Shown here: piece by piece, positions 43,284 to 51,196 of the stretch
Numbering within the stretch: position 1 is the first letter of the stretch
Layout of the letters: each line of letters starts with the position of its first letter
Source of the DNA: a virus
Strand: one strand, 5' to 3'
Length of the DNA stretch: 64,000 bases
IMG/VR virus record: IMGVR_UViG_3300045993_000425
Coordinates: 102,844 to 166,843 of that record
The notes under the pieces: generated by a model
Told to the model about the DNA's origin: nothing
The model's database searches: none
What the model saw: only the letters and a program-made list of their open reading frames with translations
Translations under genes and position numbers: made by a program

Positions 43284-43472
43284 ATGAACAAGATTCTGCG
43301 AGCGGGGACAGTCATCCAGATGGTCTACCCGGATGGCACGGTCGGATGCGAGACAATCTTGCGAAGGTCGGTGGAGGTCAAAGTCGTCTCCACCGGGAAG
43401 ACCTACGGGCTGTACCGCAGGAGCAACAGCACCGAGGACATCCTGGTTGTCAAAAAGGAGGGACGACGATGA
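43284..43472 (+). CDS. small hypothetical protein from a probable leaderless transcript, 62 aa
   Basis: MNKILRAGTVIQMVYPDGTV... is a basic, strand-rich peptide of 62 residues ending DILVVKKEGRR. The ATG is seven bases after the -10 box, leaving no room for a ribosome site, so leaderless translation is expected; a second ATG (VIQ-M) at 43320 with GGGGAC upstream is the alternative. The stop overlaps the next ATG in ATGA. The shape suggests a small SH3-like barrel, but this is only an impression. Confidence 0.65.
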   Translation: MNKILRAGTVIQMVYPDGTVGCETILRRSVEVKVVSTGKTYGLYRRSNSTEDILVVKKEGRR

Positions 43473-43840
43473 GGACGACTCTAGATACAAAAGAGAAGAT
43501 CGAAAGATATTGGCCTGGGTCGAGGCTGACCTTTCACGGCAAGATCTTGTCGGCTAGGACTGTCGGCTTCATGCCGCAACTGAAGGTCAACGGAGTCGCT
43601 GTCTTGCCCAGCTACTGGGTCTGGGACCTGCTGGTCAAGACATCCTCTGGGCAGTACCAGTGTTTCAGAGGCGATCCTTCCGACCCAACCACCGTGTTTT
43701 CATTCGGGGATTGCAGCCGTCGCCGCAAGGATGCGGAGCAAACGTATGAGAATATGCTCGACCTCGCTCACCCCATCCCGCCTAGTAGAGGCGGTGGATG
43801 GCTGCTCGATGGAGAGCAGCATGGTATCAAAACTCCTTGA
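43469..43840 (+). CDS. hypothetical protein, 123 aa
   Basis: ATG in an ATGA overlap, with AAGGAGGGACGACG before it. The protein (MRTTLDTKEKIERYWPGSRL ...) has a strand-rich centre with Trp and Tyr (VLPSYWVWDLLVKTSSGQYQ), a single CSRRRKD motif and a glycine/proline tail. No family is recognised. It is co-translated with the preceding small gene from the promoter at 43248. Confidence 0.65.
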   Translation: MRTTLDTKEKIERYWPGSRLTFHGKILSARTVGFMPQLKVNGVAVLPSYWVWDLLVKTSSGQYQCFRGDPSDPTTVFSFGDCSRRRKDAEQTYENMLDLAHPIPPSRGGGWLLDGEQHGIKTP

Positions 43841-43871
43841 CTCAGGGATGGGCGAGGAGTATAAGGAACCC

Positions 43872-44093
43872 ATGAACGCAACGATCAACATGGTGGTGGT
43901 GACCAAGATGACCTTGGCGGCGGGTACGAAGTACTCCGTCGAGGACACCGTCAACGACTGCCTCTCTGAGAAGATGACCCTTGCGGACGACGCGGATGTT
44001 GAAGCGGTCTGCAACACCGACTTCTTCCACCTCTACACGCTGGCAGGCAAGACCATCTTCGTCGCTGTCGAGGACGAGGTGGTTAGCCAGTAA
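43872..44093 (+). CDS. hypothetical protein, 73 aa
   Basis: The start MNATINMVVVTKMTLAAGTK is chosen for the GAGGAGTATAAGGAACCC before it; an in-frame ATG at 43848 is possible. The small acidic protein contains TVNDCLSEKMTLADDADVEA and ends TIFVAVEDEVVSQ. It is alpha/beta in character and not recognised. It converges on the MuF C-terminal gene, overlapping its stop region by 11 bases, and is the last plus-strand gene before the long minus-strand operon. Confidence 0.65.
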   Translation: MNATINMVVVTKMTLAAGTKYSVEDTVNDCLSEKMTLADDADVEAVCNTDFFHLYTLAGKTIFVAVEDEVVSQ

Positions 44094-45084
44094 CTACCGG
44101 AACATGGTCGAATCCGACCTGTCTGGCAGCCTCTAGGATGTGGTGCCCATCAACCACCTCATGGAGCACCTGCCCATCCCCCAAGTCGATCTTTCGAGTC
44201 CTGATGGGTCTTACCTTGCCTGGTGTCTCGACCAAGGCCTTCGCATCCCTGGCTACCTTCCACTGATCTGCTGGAAGGACAGCTACCCCAGACACTTGGT
44301 CAATCGGGACATGGATGAAGCCATCCTGAGACGGCTTCCAGGTCTTCATCGGCTTAGGCGCGTTTGGGTCTTCTAGATGACCAGCCTCAATGTATCTAGC
44401 CATCATCTGGGGACCTACAGCCTTATTGGCAGCGATCTTGTTTCTGCTGACCGCAAAAGCATACCTTGGCTTCCTGATAAACTCAAAGCCAGCCCCTCCA
44501 GCATACCTCTCGACCATGTCGTCGTCCATCACACCATCGCAATGACTCTGCTGGATCGGAACAGCGAATCCCCACCCCCTGTGAATCAATTTCTTGGGAT
44601 GATCTCCGGTCCCCGTGTTCTTCAGCTCCCAACCCCAAGGCTTAAGGTACTCAGCGAGATCCTCTGCTCGCATCCCCTTCTGGAGGGACTCGCTCTTGCC
44701 CATGTGGCGAAGGCGTGGCTCCTCTCCTCGAGGGACTCTCTTGAAGTTTCTCTGGAATGCTACTTCGTCGTGCTTCTCGCCAATCCAAGTGACTAGGCCC
44801 TCGGTAGTAAAGCCGAATCCTGGGATCAAGGTAGTGAGGGCGCAGCGGCAATGAGGGTGAAGGAGGCTCCAGCTAGGCCTATCAGTCCCCTTCTTGTGGT
44901 AGCCAGTCTCTACCTCGCTGGAGAGCCAGACTCGAGGTGTCACCCCATCTGGTAACATATGGATCGTCCTGCATTCGTCGCAGTTGTGATTGATTATTCC
45001 ATTTTCAGAGCGGTACACACCGCCCTCGACAGTTAGTTCAACAACCGTCGCCACCCTCTTCGACTTCTTCGTTAGGCGACCCAC
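44083..45084 (-). CDS. MuF-like head protein, C-terminal part, with C-intein half and ParB-like tail
   Basis: Starts at a GTG with GGAAGGGGG eight bases before it. Residues 1-34 are a C-terminal intein half (VEGGVYRSENGIINHN). After it, CDECRTIHML, HPHCRCAL and nearby residues form the zinc-binding end of Mu gpF/SPP1 gp7-type head proteins. The remaining 230 residues contain a basic region with GKSESLQK and, at the end, a ParB/Srx-like domain (VDGHHILEAARQVGFDHVPV). The chain needs trans-splicing with the product of 45072-46352 to give a whole MuF protein, since KDDRL-CDECR joins the two halves in the usual motif. It overlaps the upstream gene by 13 bases in another frame. Confidence 0.88.
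   Translation of the reverse strand: MGRLTKKSKRVATVVELTVEGGVYRSENGIINHNCDECRTIHMLPDGVTPRVWLSSEVETGYHKKGTDRPSWSLLHPHCRCALTTLIPGFGFTTEGLVTWIGEKHDEVAFQRNFKRVPRGEEPRLRHMGKSESLQKGMRAEDLAEYLKPWGWELKNTGTGDHPKKLIHRGWGFAVPIQQSHCDGVMDDDMVERYAGGAGFEFIRKPRYAFAVSRNKIAANKAVGPQMMARYIEAGHLEDPNAPKPMKTWKPSQDGFIHVPIDQVSGVAVLPADQWKVARDAKALVETPGKVRPIRTRKIDLGDGQVLHEVVDGHHILEAARQVGFDHVPVVTG
44983..45084 (-). other. split intein, C half (34 codons)
   Basis: From the GTG to the final HN before Cys+1. VELTVEGGVYRSENGIINHN holds blocks F and G. Its length is typical of a C-intein, and it has its own ribosome site. Confidence 0.88.
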
Positions 45085-45824
45085 TTCTGAAACCCCCTTC
45101 CTTCTTCGATGAAGGCTCTGACTGTTGTCACAATGTCACTATCCTCAAACTGGTCCTTGCGGCACACTAGCCTGATTACCCGAAAGCCAGCCTTCCTGAG
45201 TCGTTGATCTCTGGCATAGTCGATCTTTGCCGTAACCGAACCTCCGCTCTTCTTAACAAGCCGGTCTCTCATATCGTGTCCAGAGCCGTCGTATTCAACA
45301 ACCACACCGTAGTCAGGAGCGTATTGTGCAACCACATATCTAGCGTAGAGGTCCCAGTCATGTACCTCCATTCCGTATCGCTCAAGGACTGCCGCCCGAC
45401 CTTCAGTTCTAATCAGAGTGACGATATCGTTAATATTACTACGCCAATACGACCAACTATCTGCGTGTCCACGCATAAACGATTTAGCCCTGAAAGAATG
45501 AGACAGTCGCTGTCTTTCTCCCTTACCAACCACCTCATCGGCAAATACCACATCATGAGACTCGTTGAGTAACCGAGCCTCGATGAAACAGTACGTCGGC
45601 CCAGCCTTGATCAGCACCGGATGATCTGGCGTGCAGCAAATCCTGCGTCCATTGTCGAACTCAAGGTCCAGCACTTCAGACTCTTTCTTTTCTGTATGCA
45701 AGACCTTGCGTCCTCGACCGACCCCAGGAGAACTAGGATTATCTAGAAGGTCTCCTTTGACCAACTCACCGACCGGTTTAGCCCCCTTCCTGAAAAGACA
45801 TACCTTTTCCGATTGTTCCAAGCA
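45072..45824 (-). other. split intein, N half plus homing endonuclease
   Basis: From Cys1 (45824) to the TAA: about 100 codons of splicing domain (blocks A and B, with TPDHP), then a linker and the EDxHD nuclease of about 135 codons. In known fractured-gene split inteins a similar nuclease lies as a separate frame between the halves; here it is fused to the N half. Confidence 0.85.
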
Positions 45825-46352
45825 GAGCCGGTCGTCCTTGACCGGGATGAAGAACACTACCGGATCATCGACACCTAGTCCACTATTGATCTGGATGATC
45901 CCATCCCTGAGCCCCATCGTCTTGGCGTTCTCGTTGCTCGTGACGACGACTCTCTCTACGTTGCTCCTGATGGAGTCCCACAGCTCGTGCATTTCACTTT
46001 CACAAGTATTCTGGAACTCATTTGAGTCAATACGCCCACGATGTAGGTCTTGGAGGAGGGATTGGATGCTGTGCCTGGTCTTCGCCTTTGCCTCGCCTCG
46101 GTGCTTCTCGATGTATTGCCTGGCGATCTCAGCCACCCCACTGAGGAGGTCGGTATCCACCCTACCCCCTTCCGCCTCAGTCGCGCTAGCAAAGATTCCA
46201 GGGAGGCTGTAATCCTTGTGTGTCGTGATGAACAGGTTCCGACCCGTCAGCCCATGCCCCAGGAGGCGGGTGATCAGCGAGTCAAAGAGCAAGTCCACCT
46301 TCTGGTCAATGGTGCGACCAGCTGCGGCTGTCAGCTTAGGAAGCCTCGGCAC
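45072..46352 (-). CDS. MuF-like head protein, N-terminal part, fused to N-intein half and EDxHD nuclease
   Basis: A GTG start with GGAGCC upstream, directly after the portal stop. Residues 1-176 are the N-terminal helical part of a MuF/gp7-type head protein, ending VKDDRL. At residue 177 an intein N-half begins (CLEQSEKVCLFRKGAKPVGE), with block B CCTPDHPVLI near 240. From about residue 285 the chain becomes a small nuclease-like domain: VVVEYDGSGHD matches the E-D-x-H-D motif of Vsr-like homing endonucleases, and DQRLRKAGFRVIRLVCRKDQ is the usual following helix-strand. The frame ends at KWVA, with no C-intein in the same chain; that lies in the next gene. N-extein length fits what the other half lacks. 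Confidence 0.88.
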   Translation of the reverse strand: MPRLPKLTAAAGRTIDQKVDLLFDSLITRLLGHGLTGRNLFITTHKDYSLPGIFASATEAEGGRVDTDLLSGVAEIARQYIEKHRGEAKAKTRHSIQSLLQDLHRGRIDSNEFQNTCESEMHELWDSIRSNVERVVVTSNENAKTMGLRDGIIQINSGLGVDDPVVFFIPVKDDRLCLEQSEKVCLFRKGAKPVGELVKGDLLDNPSSPGVGRGRKVLHTEKKESEVLDLEFDNGRRICCTPDHPVLIKAGPTYCFIEARLLNESHDVVFADEVVGKGERQRLSHSFRAKSFMRGHADSWSYWRSNINDIVTLIRTEGRAAVLERYGMEVHDWDLYARYVVAQYAPDYGVVVEYDGSGHDMRDRLVKKSGGSVTAKIDYARDQRLRKAGFRVIRLVCRKDQFEDSDIVTTVRAFIEEGRGFQKWVA

Positions 46353-46353
46353 A

Positions 46354-49300
46354 CTAGGCTCCAGCCTTCGGGATCTGCCTGTCAGCTACATCGCTGACGA
46401 TCTCAGAGACATCCTTGATCATCTGCTTGGCTTCTGCTCGCCAGGCGTCCATGATCGCTCTGTTGGTGGCAGCGATCTGCTCCTTCAGCTTCTTCTTCGC
46501 AGCCGGTAACTGGTGCTCGCCCTTCTGGAGCCCCTGGCCGACAGCCTGAATCGCCTGGTCGATGCCAGAAGCTAGTTCACTGCCCTGAGATGGACCACCC
46601 TGCTGGGAGCCTCCATCCTGGGCAGGAGGTGCCCCACCCTGCTGTCCTGGGTCGCCACCCTGCTCTGCCCCACCACCCTGGCCTGGAGGCCCGCCTTGGG
46701 GCTGCTGGGCCTGTTGCTGGGCTTGCTGCTGTTGAGCCTGCATCTGAGCTTGTAGCTGCTGCCATTGCATCCACATGGGGTTCTGGTAGAAGGCCTTAGC
46801 TGGATCCTTGGAGGCATCCTTGACCCCCATCAGACGCTCCTGAATCTCCCCAAATGTCAGGTACTGGGTGATGTTCTGCCAAACCGTTGGGTTAAGAGGG
46901 AAGGTTCCGGTCAGTTCTGGCCCAACCGGGTCTTTCTCCACCTTCTGGAGGATTTCATCGTAGGTCAGGTGTAGAGGAGCATCCTGCTGGAGGCGAACGG
47001 ACTCCTTCTCCTCTGTATCGATATCTAGACCGACTAGGTGGATGCGGCAGATCTTGGAGAGCTCACGGTCGATGAGGGGTAGGATGTCGGCACTGAGCCA
47101 ATCCTCGAGCTGTGCCAGTAGGGGGCGGATGCCGACATCTCTGGCTGCGGTCAGCTTATATTCCTCATTGGAATTGTGAACTACCGCACCATCTAGGATA
47201 AAGGAGTGGTCCTCAGAATACATCTCGATATCGACCATAGGCACTGTCACACCCAGGTCTTGCAAAGCCGTCACCTTCTCAATCCGACACTCTTCAAACC
47301 AATCAGGAGGCGATACCTCACACAGCCCAAGAACACGACGCACAAACTGCGACGAACACTTCGTTCTTCCCTTGATTGCGGAACCAACGCTGTCCCGCAA
47401 CCCCTTCTCCAGCCCACCAAACAGCGAGGAATCAGCACACATCTTAAGAAGCCGCAACGCAACGCAACGAGGAAGGTCCCCGATGTTCCAGTTCTGCTTC
47501 CTGTTCTGCTGCTTGCGAGGTTGAACGAACCCGATCTGCTTCCAGAACTCCGCTCTGTCCTTAATCGAAAGTTTGTAGCTGAAGCGAACCTCACCAAATG
47601 ACTCTCGCCAGAGTCCTTTCAGTGCGAGAGTTCTAATTCCAAGCCCAAGCAACAACTGTCTCGTCTGATCTCGCAGAGCATCATTCTGACATGTCAGGAT
47701 TACTGAACCATTGGATGTGCGATGACCATCGGCAGAGAATAGCCCCCTTAGGTAGGCTTGCCGATATTCAGCAGGAAGAGCATGAACAAAGGAAGGGATC
47801 ACCTTTCCAGATGTAGAATCACCGAACCCTAGAGACATCAACCACCGAACAAAGTCAGTATCGTAGACCACATTCTGGATATTGTGGTCTGACACGCTCG
47901 CAAAACCGTACTTGATCTTTACTGCCTCCACCTTCTCGGAAGATAGCTCACTTCTCTGATTCTTGTTATTGAGTCCCCAGGCTGTCAGTACCTCATGATG
48001 GTGCCTCCATACATCAACCTCATTGTGGTGCTGGTATAGCAACTTGAACTGAGCCCCCACTCTGCTCTTTGGAGGGACAATGCAACCATCACCAGCAGCC
48101 CAACCGAGGATTTCCATCATGTCCACGGTTAGCTTGCGCCCCTTGAACGAAGGAATCTCACTTTCGCTACCATCAACCATCTGTCCATTGACGAGAACCC
48201 AGTCACCAATGACCAAGTCCTCTTGTCGCTTCCATGCAACATCACCAGTATCGTCAACTACACGAAACCGATGATCTGGAGATGTCTGGATGATGACACC
48301 ACAAGCGAGCTCAGTCTCTACCAGCCTCTTGTCGCCAGACCGGAACATCCTTCCCGGCACCCACTTAGAACCACTCCAGAACTCTCCTTCCCTAGCGTCT
48401 AGCCCATCAAGAAAAGAAAACGCCGAAACAAGCCCAAGATTTTTGACCAATACATGACCAGTAAAGGGGAAGCATTCAGAAAGAGACTGGCTATTGGAAC
48501 CTCGAGTATTGTGTACAACCACGCCTTCAGCCATAAAGACATGGCTATTATCGTAGACTTCGATGTCCACCATCTCGACTACATCGTCACTTCTATCGCA
48601 AGACAAAACCGACTCAAACGAATACTCCGATACCCAAACTGGCAGGGGTTGTCCATGCTGTTCGGCGTATCGCTCAACGATAGAGCGGCACCGATAGGGA
48701 GTCTTGGGGTCGATCAGAATGTGGCGGATGTCATCACGATCCGCTCCTGACACATCTTTTCTGGCCCTGATCTCGTTCGCAAGCCGAATCGCTACAGAGG
48801 CCGGAATCTTGTCCCACTTACCAAGGCTATCGTGCGGTTTCTTCTGTTCCTTGTGAGGCTGTAGGAATCCGATGACTTCATCGTATTTCCTCTTGTCCTT
48901 GATGAATAGCTTGGACTCGCCAGCGACTAGAGTCCTCTTGGGCTTGCCTGGAACGCCACTCCACTCCCTCTTGTGCGTACCTTCGCAGGCGCGAGTCCTG
49001 ATCCCGAGGCTCAGGAGAAGCATTTTGACATCGCTTCTGAGAACGTCATCAAAAACAGTCACCGAAGGGGTTCCTGACGGCTCCCTAGTCCCATCAGCTG
49101 AGAACAGCCCACGAAGGAATGCCGCCCGGAGATTTCTCGGAAGAGAGTGCAAAAACGAAGGGATCCTCTTGCCGTCAGCCGAGGGACGGAACCCAAGCTC
49201 GATCAACCAGTCTACGAACTTCGTATTATGGAGTGTCGCACTCAGGCGCACAGGAGCGATGGTTTTTACGTCGCAAGCGTCCTTGTAGTACTGAACATCA

Positions 49301-51141
49301 TCATCGCTGAAGTGCCTGTCTCGAACTGTTGGTGTCAGTCCCCAGGAGGTCATGGCAGCTACATGACGCTCTCGAATCCAGGGTTCTTTGACGTGATGGT
49401 AATAGAAGTGAAGCTCCTTGCTGTGCTTTACCTTACCGTTCTTACGAACCAGCAAGGAACCATCTCCAACCAGCCAACCAAGCACCTCCAACATCCCTTC
49501 ATCCAACGTCTTGCCATGATAAGAAGGAACCTTACCGGCTCCAGGAACTTCATTCCTGTTGACGAGAACAAAGTCACCCTCGTTCAGATCTTCCTGACGC
49601 TTCCATACAAGACTGCCGTCATCAGAAACGATTCGGAACAAGTGGTCTGGAGATGTCAGTAGTTTAGAACCATTCGACAGCTTGGTAGTGCAGACCCTGC
49701 GAGGACCGCTGACGAAGGCTCGAGCGTCTACAAGTGCCTCACCTGTCCATACCTTGAAGCCAGAGGCCTCCTTCTTGTCGCCTAGAATCTCACCAATTGT
49801 CCTACATCCTTCATTGGTCCATACGCGAGTGTCGCGATGTACGCAAAGGTGCTGATAGCCCGGCACTTCTTCAGGAGAAATCTGGAAAGCAGCCATGATC
49901 GTCCTGGCATTGCTGTCTGCCAGGAACTGGAACTCCATATCCCTGCCACCCGAGTCAATCGGCTGCCAAGTCAGTTCATCCTCTGGTCCGATACCGAACA
50001 CTGGCATCCGCCAGCTGTTACTGGCTCCATTGATACTAGCGTTGAATTGCTGCTTGACGGCTTGCACCACCTCGACATCGACATCGTTGGACTTGATGAC
50101 CAGCATACCTCGGCTGGCTCGACCGTTCTGGAAGTATACCCGATTGTGAGTCCCGATATTGATATGCGTGGTGACCGCATTGATGGCACAATCCAGAGGG
50201 GTAAGAGGATACCCCTGAAGCTCGATGTCAGTCACAGGATAGAAGTTATGGACCAACATCTCGTCATGTGCGAAGGCCTGCATGGGGCGGCCCTCGATGA
50301 CCTGCACCCAGGAGTACTTGTCTGCCTCGAATAGTTCAGGCTTTAGTTTCTCATTCTTGAGGCGAGACAGGAGAGCGACAGCCTCCTCCCGAACCCGCTG
50401 GCTGGCCTCTCTGTTATGAGAAGCGAAGTAGATGGTGCCCGCATCGGTGGGACGGAAGGAGTGGAACTTTCGCTCATCTGGCCTAGCTGGGTCCACTACA
50501 TGAATGACCTCTGTCGCAGCTCTACCCACCACGATGCCATTGCGAGTCGTCATGTACAAAAACTCACTGAAGCTGCACCGGTCCTGGGTGTCCCATCCCT
50601 CGAGGTGACCACAAGTCAGGAGCAGCTTCTCGGCACGGTCGATCCTCTCCTGTAGGATGTCCTTCTTTTTGTCATCCAATTGGTCGAAGATGGCAGGGTC
50701 TGGCTCGATGACGAAGCCCTTGCTGTGCCGGTCACGCTGCTTCCGGCCGAACTGACCAACGTGATTGCTTCTGGTGTGAACGATTGCCGCAACCAGATCG
50801 TCCTGAATCGCGATTCGTTTCAGGAGGCTGTCTGGAACAAGCTGTACCTTGGCACGATAAATGCTTGCGTATTCGGTAATGCGGCTTGGGTCGCGCTCAA
50901 AGGCCAACCGCTCGATGCTGTCATCGGTTCCATTCAGGACGTTCAGGATGCTCTTGGACAGTGCTCCCTCATGCCTCCAGCCACCAGGCAGGGCTGGTAC
51001 ATCCTGCTTCATGACAGGCTGGGTGACATATCTGATACCCATGCCTCGGCGCACCTGTACATCGTCCGTCTTCTGGAGAGGGCGGTCGATAGCGATCTGC
51101 TGAATCAAGTCTGCGAGCAATGGCTTAGGCGGCTTAGGCAC
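46354..51141 (-). CDS. portal protein with two inteins
   Basis: A 1595-residue precursor; removing inteins of 446 and 434 residues leaves a 715-residue portal protein. Extein features: IVHTRSNHVGQFGRKQRDRH, NIGTHNRVYFQNGRASRGML, and the motif PGYQHL-TRGSNSQSLSE-SNEEYKLTAARD, which is the conserved clip/stem segment of phage portals with both inteins set in it. The extein C-terminus is Gln-, Gly- and Pro-rich (QAQMQAQQQQAQQQAQQPQG) and ends in a helix. The GTG start has AAGGATAG upstream. It follows the terminase gene and precedes the MuF gene, the standard order. The portal is the ring through which DNA is packaged; without splicing it would be non-functional. Confidence 0.9.
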   Translation of the reverse strand: MPKPPKPLLADLIQQIAIDRPLQKTDDVQVRRGMGIRYVTQPVMKQDVPALPGGWRHEGALSKSILNVLNGTDDSIERLAFERDPSRITEYASIYRAKVQLVPDSLLKRIAIQDDLVAAIVHTRSNHVGQFGRKQRDRHSKGFVIEPDPAIFDQLDDKKKDILQERIDRAEKLLLTCGHLEGWDTQDRCSFSEFLYMTTRNGIVVGRAATEVIHVVDPARPDERKFHSFRPTDAGTIYFASHNREASQRVREEAVALLSRLKNEKLKPELFEADKYSWVQVIEGRPMQAFAHDEMLVHNFYPVTDIELQGYPLTPLDCAINAVTTHINIGTHNRVYFQNGRASRGMLVIKSNDVDVEVVQAVKQQFNASINGASNSWRMPVFGIGPEDELTWQPIDSGGRDMEFQFLADSNARTIMAAFQISPEEVPGYQHLCVHRDTRVWTNEGCRTIGEILGDKKEASGFKVWTGEALVDARAFVSGPRRVCTTKLSNGSKLLTSPDHLFRIVSDDGSLVWKRQEDLNEGDFVLVNRNEVPGAGKVPSYHGKTLDEGMLEVLGWLVGDGSLLVRKNGKVKHSKELHFYYHHVKEPWIRERHVAAMTSWGLTPTVRDRHFSDDDVQYYKDACDVKTIAPVRLSATLHNTKFVDWLIELGFRPSADGKRIPSFLHSLPRNLRAAFLRGLFSADGTREPSGTPSVTVFDDVLRSDVKMLLLSLGIRTRACEGTHKREWSGVPGKPKRTLVAGESKLFIKDKRKYDEVIGFLQPHKEQKKPHDSLGKWDKIPASVAIRLANEIRARKDVSGADRDDIRHILIDPKTPYRCRSIVERYAEQHGQPLPVWVSEYSFESVLSCDRSDDVVEMVDIEVYDNSHVFMAEGVVVHNTRGSNSQSLSECFPFTGHVLVKNLGLVSAFSFLDGLDAREGEFWSGSKWVPGRMFRSGDKRLVETELACGVIIQTSPDHRFRVVDDTGDVAWKRQEDLVIGDWVLVNGQMVDGSESEIPSFKGRKLTVDMMEILGWAAGDGCIVPPKSRVGAQFKLLYQHHNEVDVWRHHHEVLTAWGLNNKNQRSELSSEKVEAVKIKYGFASVSDHNIQNVVYDTDFVRWLMSLGFGDSTSGKVIPSFVHALPAEYRQAYLRGLFSADGHRTSNGSVILTCQNDALRDQTRQLLLGLGIRTLALKGLWRESFGEVRFSYKLSIKDRAEFWKQIGFVQPRKQQNRKQNWNIGDLPRCVALRLLKMCADSSLFGGLEKGLRDSVGSAIKGRTKCSSQFVRRVLGLCEVSPPDWFEECRIEKVTALQDLGVTVPMVDIEMYSEDHSFILDGAVVHNSNEEYKLTAARDVGIRPLLAQLEDWLSADILPLIDRELSKICRIHLVGLDIDTEEKESVRLQQDAPLHLTYDEILQKVEKDPVGPELTGTFPLNPTVWQNITQYLTFGEIQERLMGVKDASKDPAKAFYQNPMWMQWQQLQAQMQAQQQQAQQQAQQPQGGPPGQGGGAEQGGDPGQQGGAPPAQDGGSQQGGPSQGSELASGIDQAIQAVGQGLQKGEHQLPAAKKKLKEQIAATNRAIMDAWRAEAKQMIKDVSEIVSDVADRQIPKAGA
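47173..48474 (-). other. portal intein 2 (434 aa, LAGLIDADG type)
   Basis: Starts CFPFTGHVLVKNLGLVSAFS, with SPDHRFRVV as block B, MEILGWAAGDGC and LRGLFSADGH as nuclease helices, and VDIEMYSEDHSFI/GAVVHN at the end. Ser is the +1 residue. It shares many phrases with intein 1 (WKRQEDL, LRGLFSADG), so the two are related. Confidence 0.95.
48508..49845 (-). other. portal intein 1 (446 aa, LAGLIDADG type)
   Basis: Starts CVHRDTRVWTNEGCRTIGEI (block A), with SPDHLFRIV as block B, LEVLGWLVGDGSL and LRGLFSADGT as the two LAGLIDADG helices, and VDIEVYDNSHVF/GVVVHN as blocks F and G. Thr is the +1 residue. All splicing residues look intact. Confidence 0.95.
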
Positions 51142-51196
51142 GGTTCTATCCTTACCAGGGGCGTTTTGTCTCTAGATTGCCTGCGAGTGGCTACTC

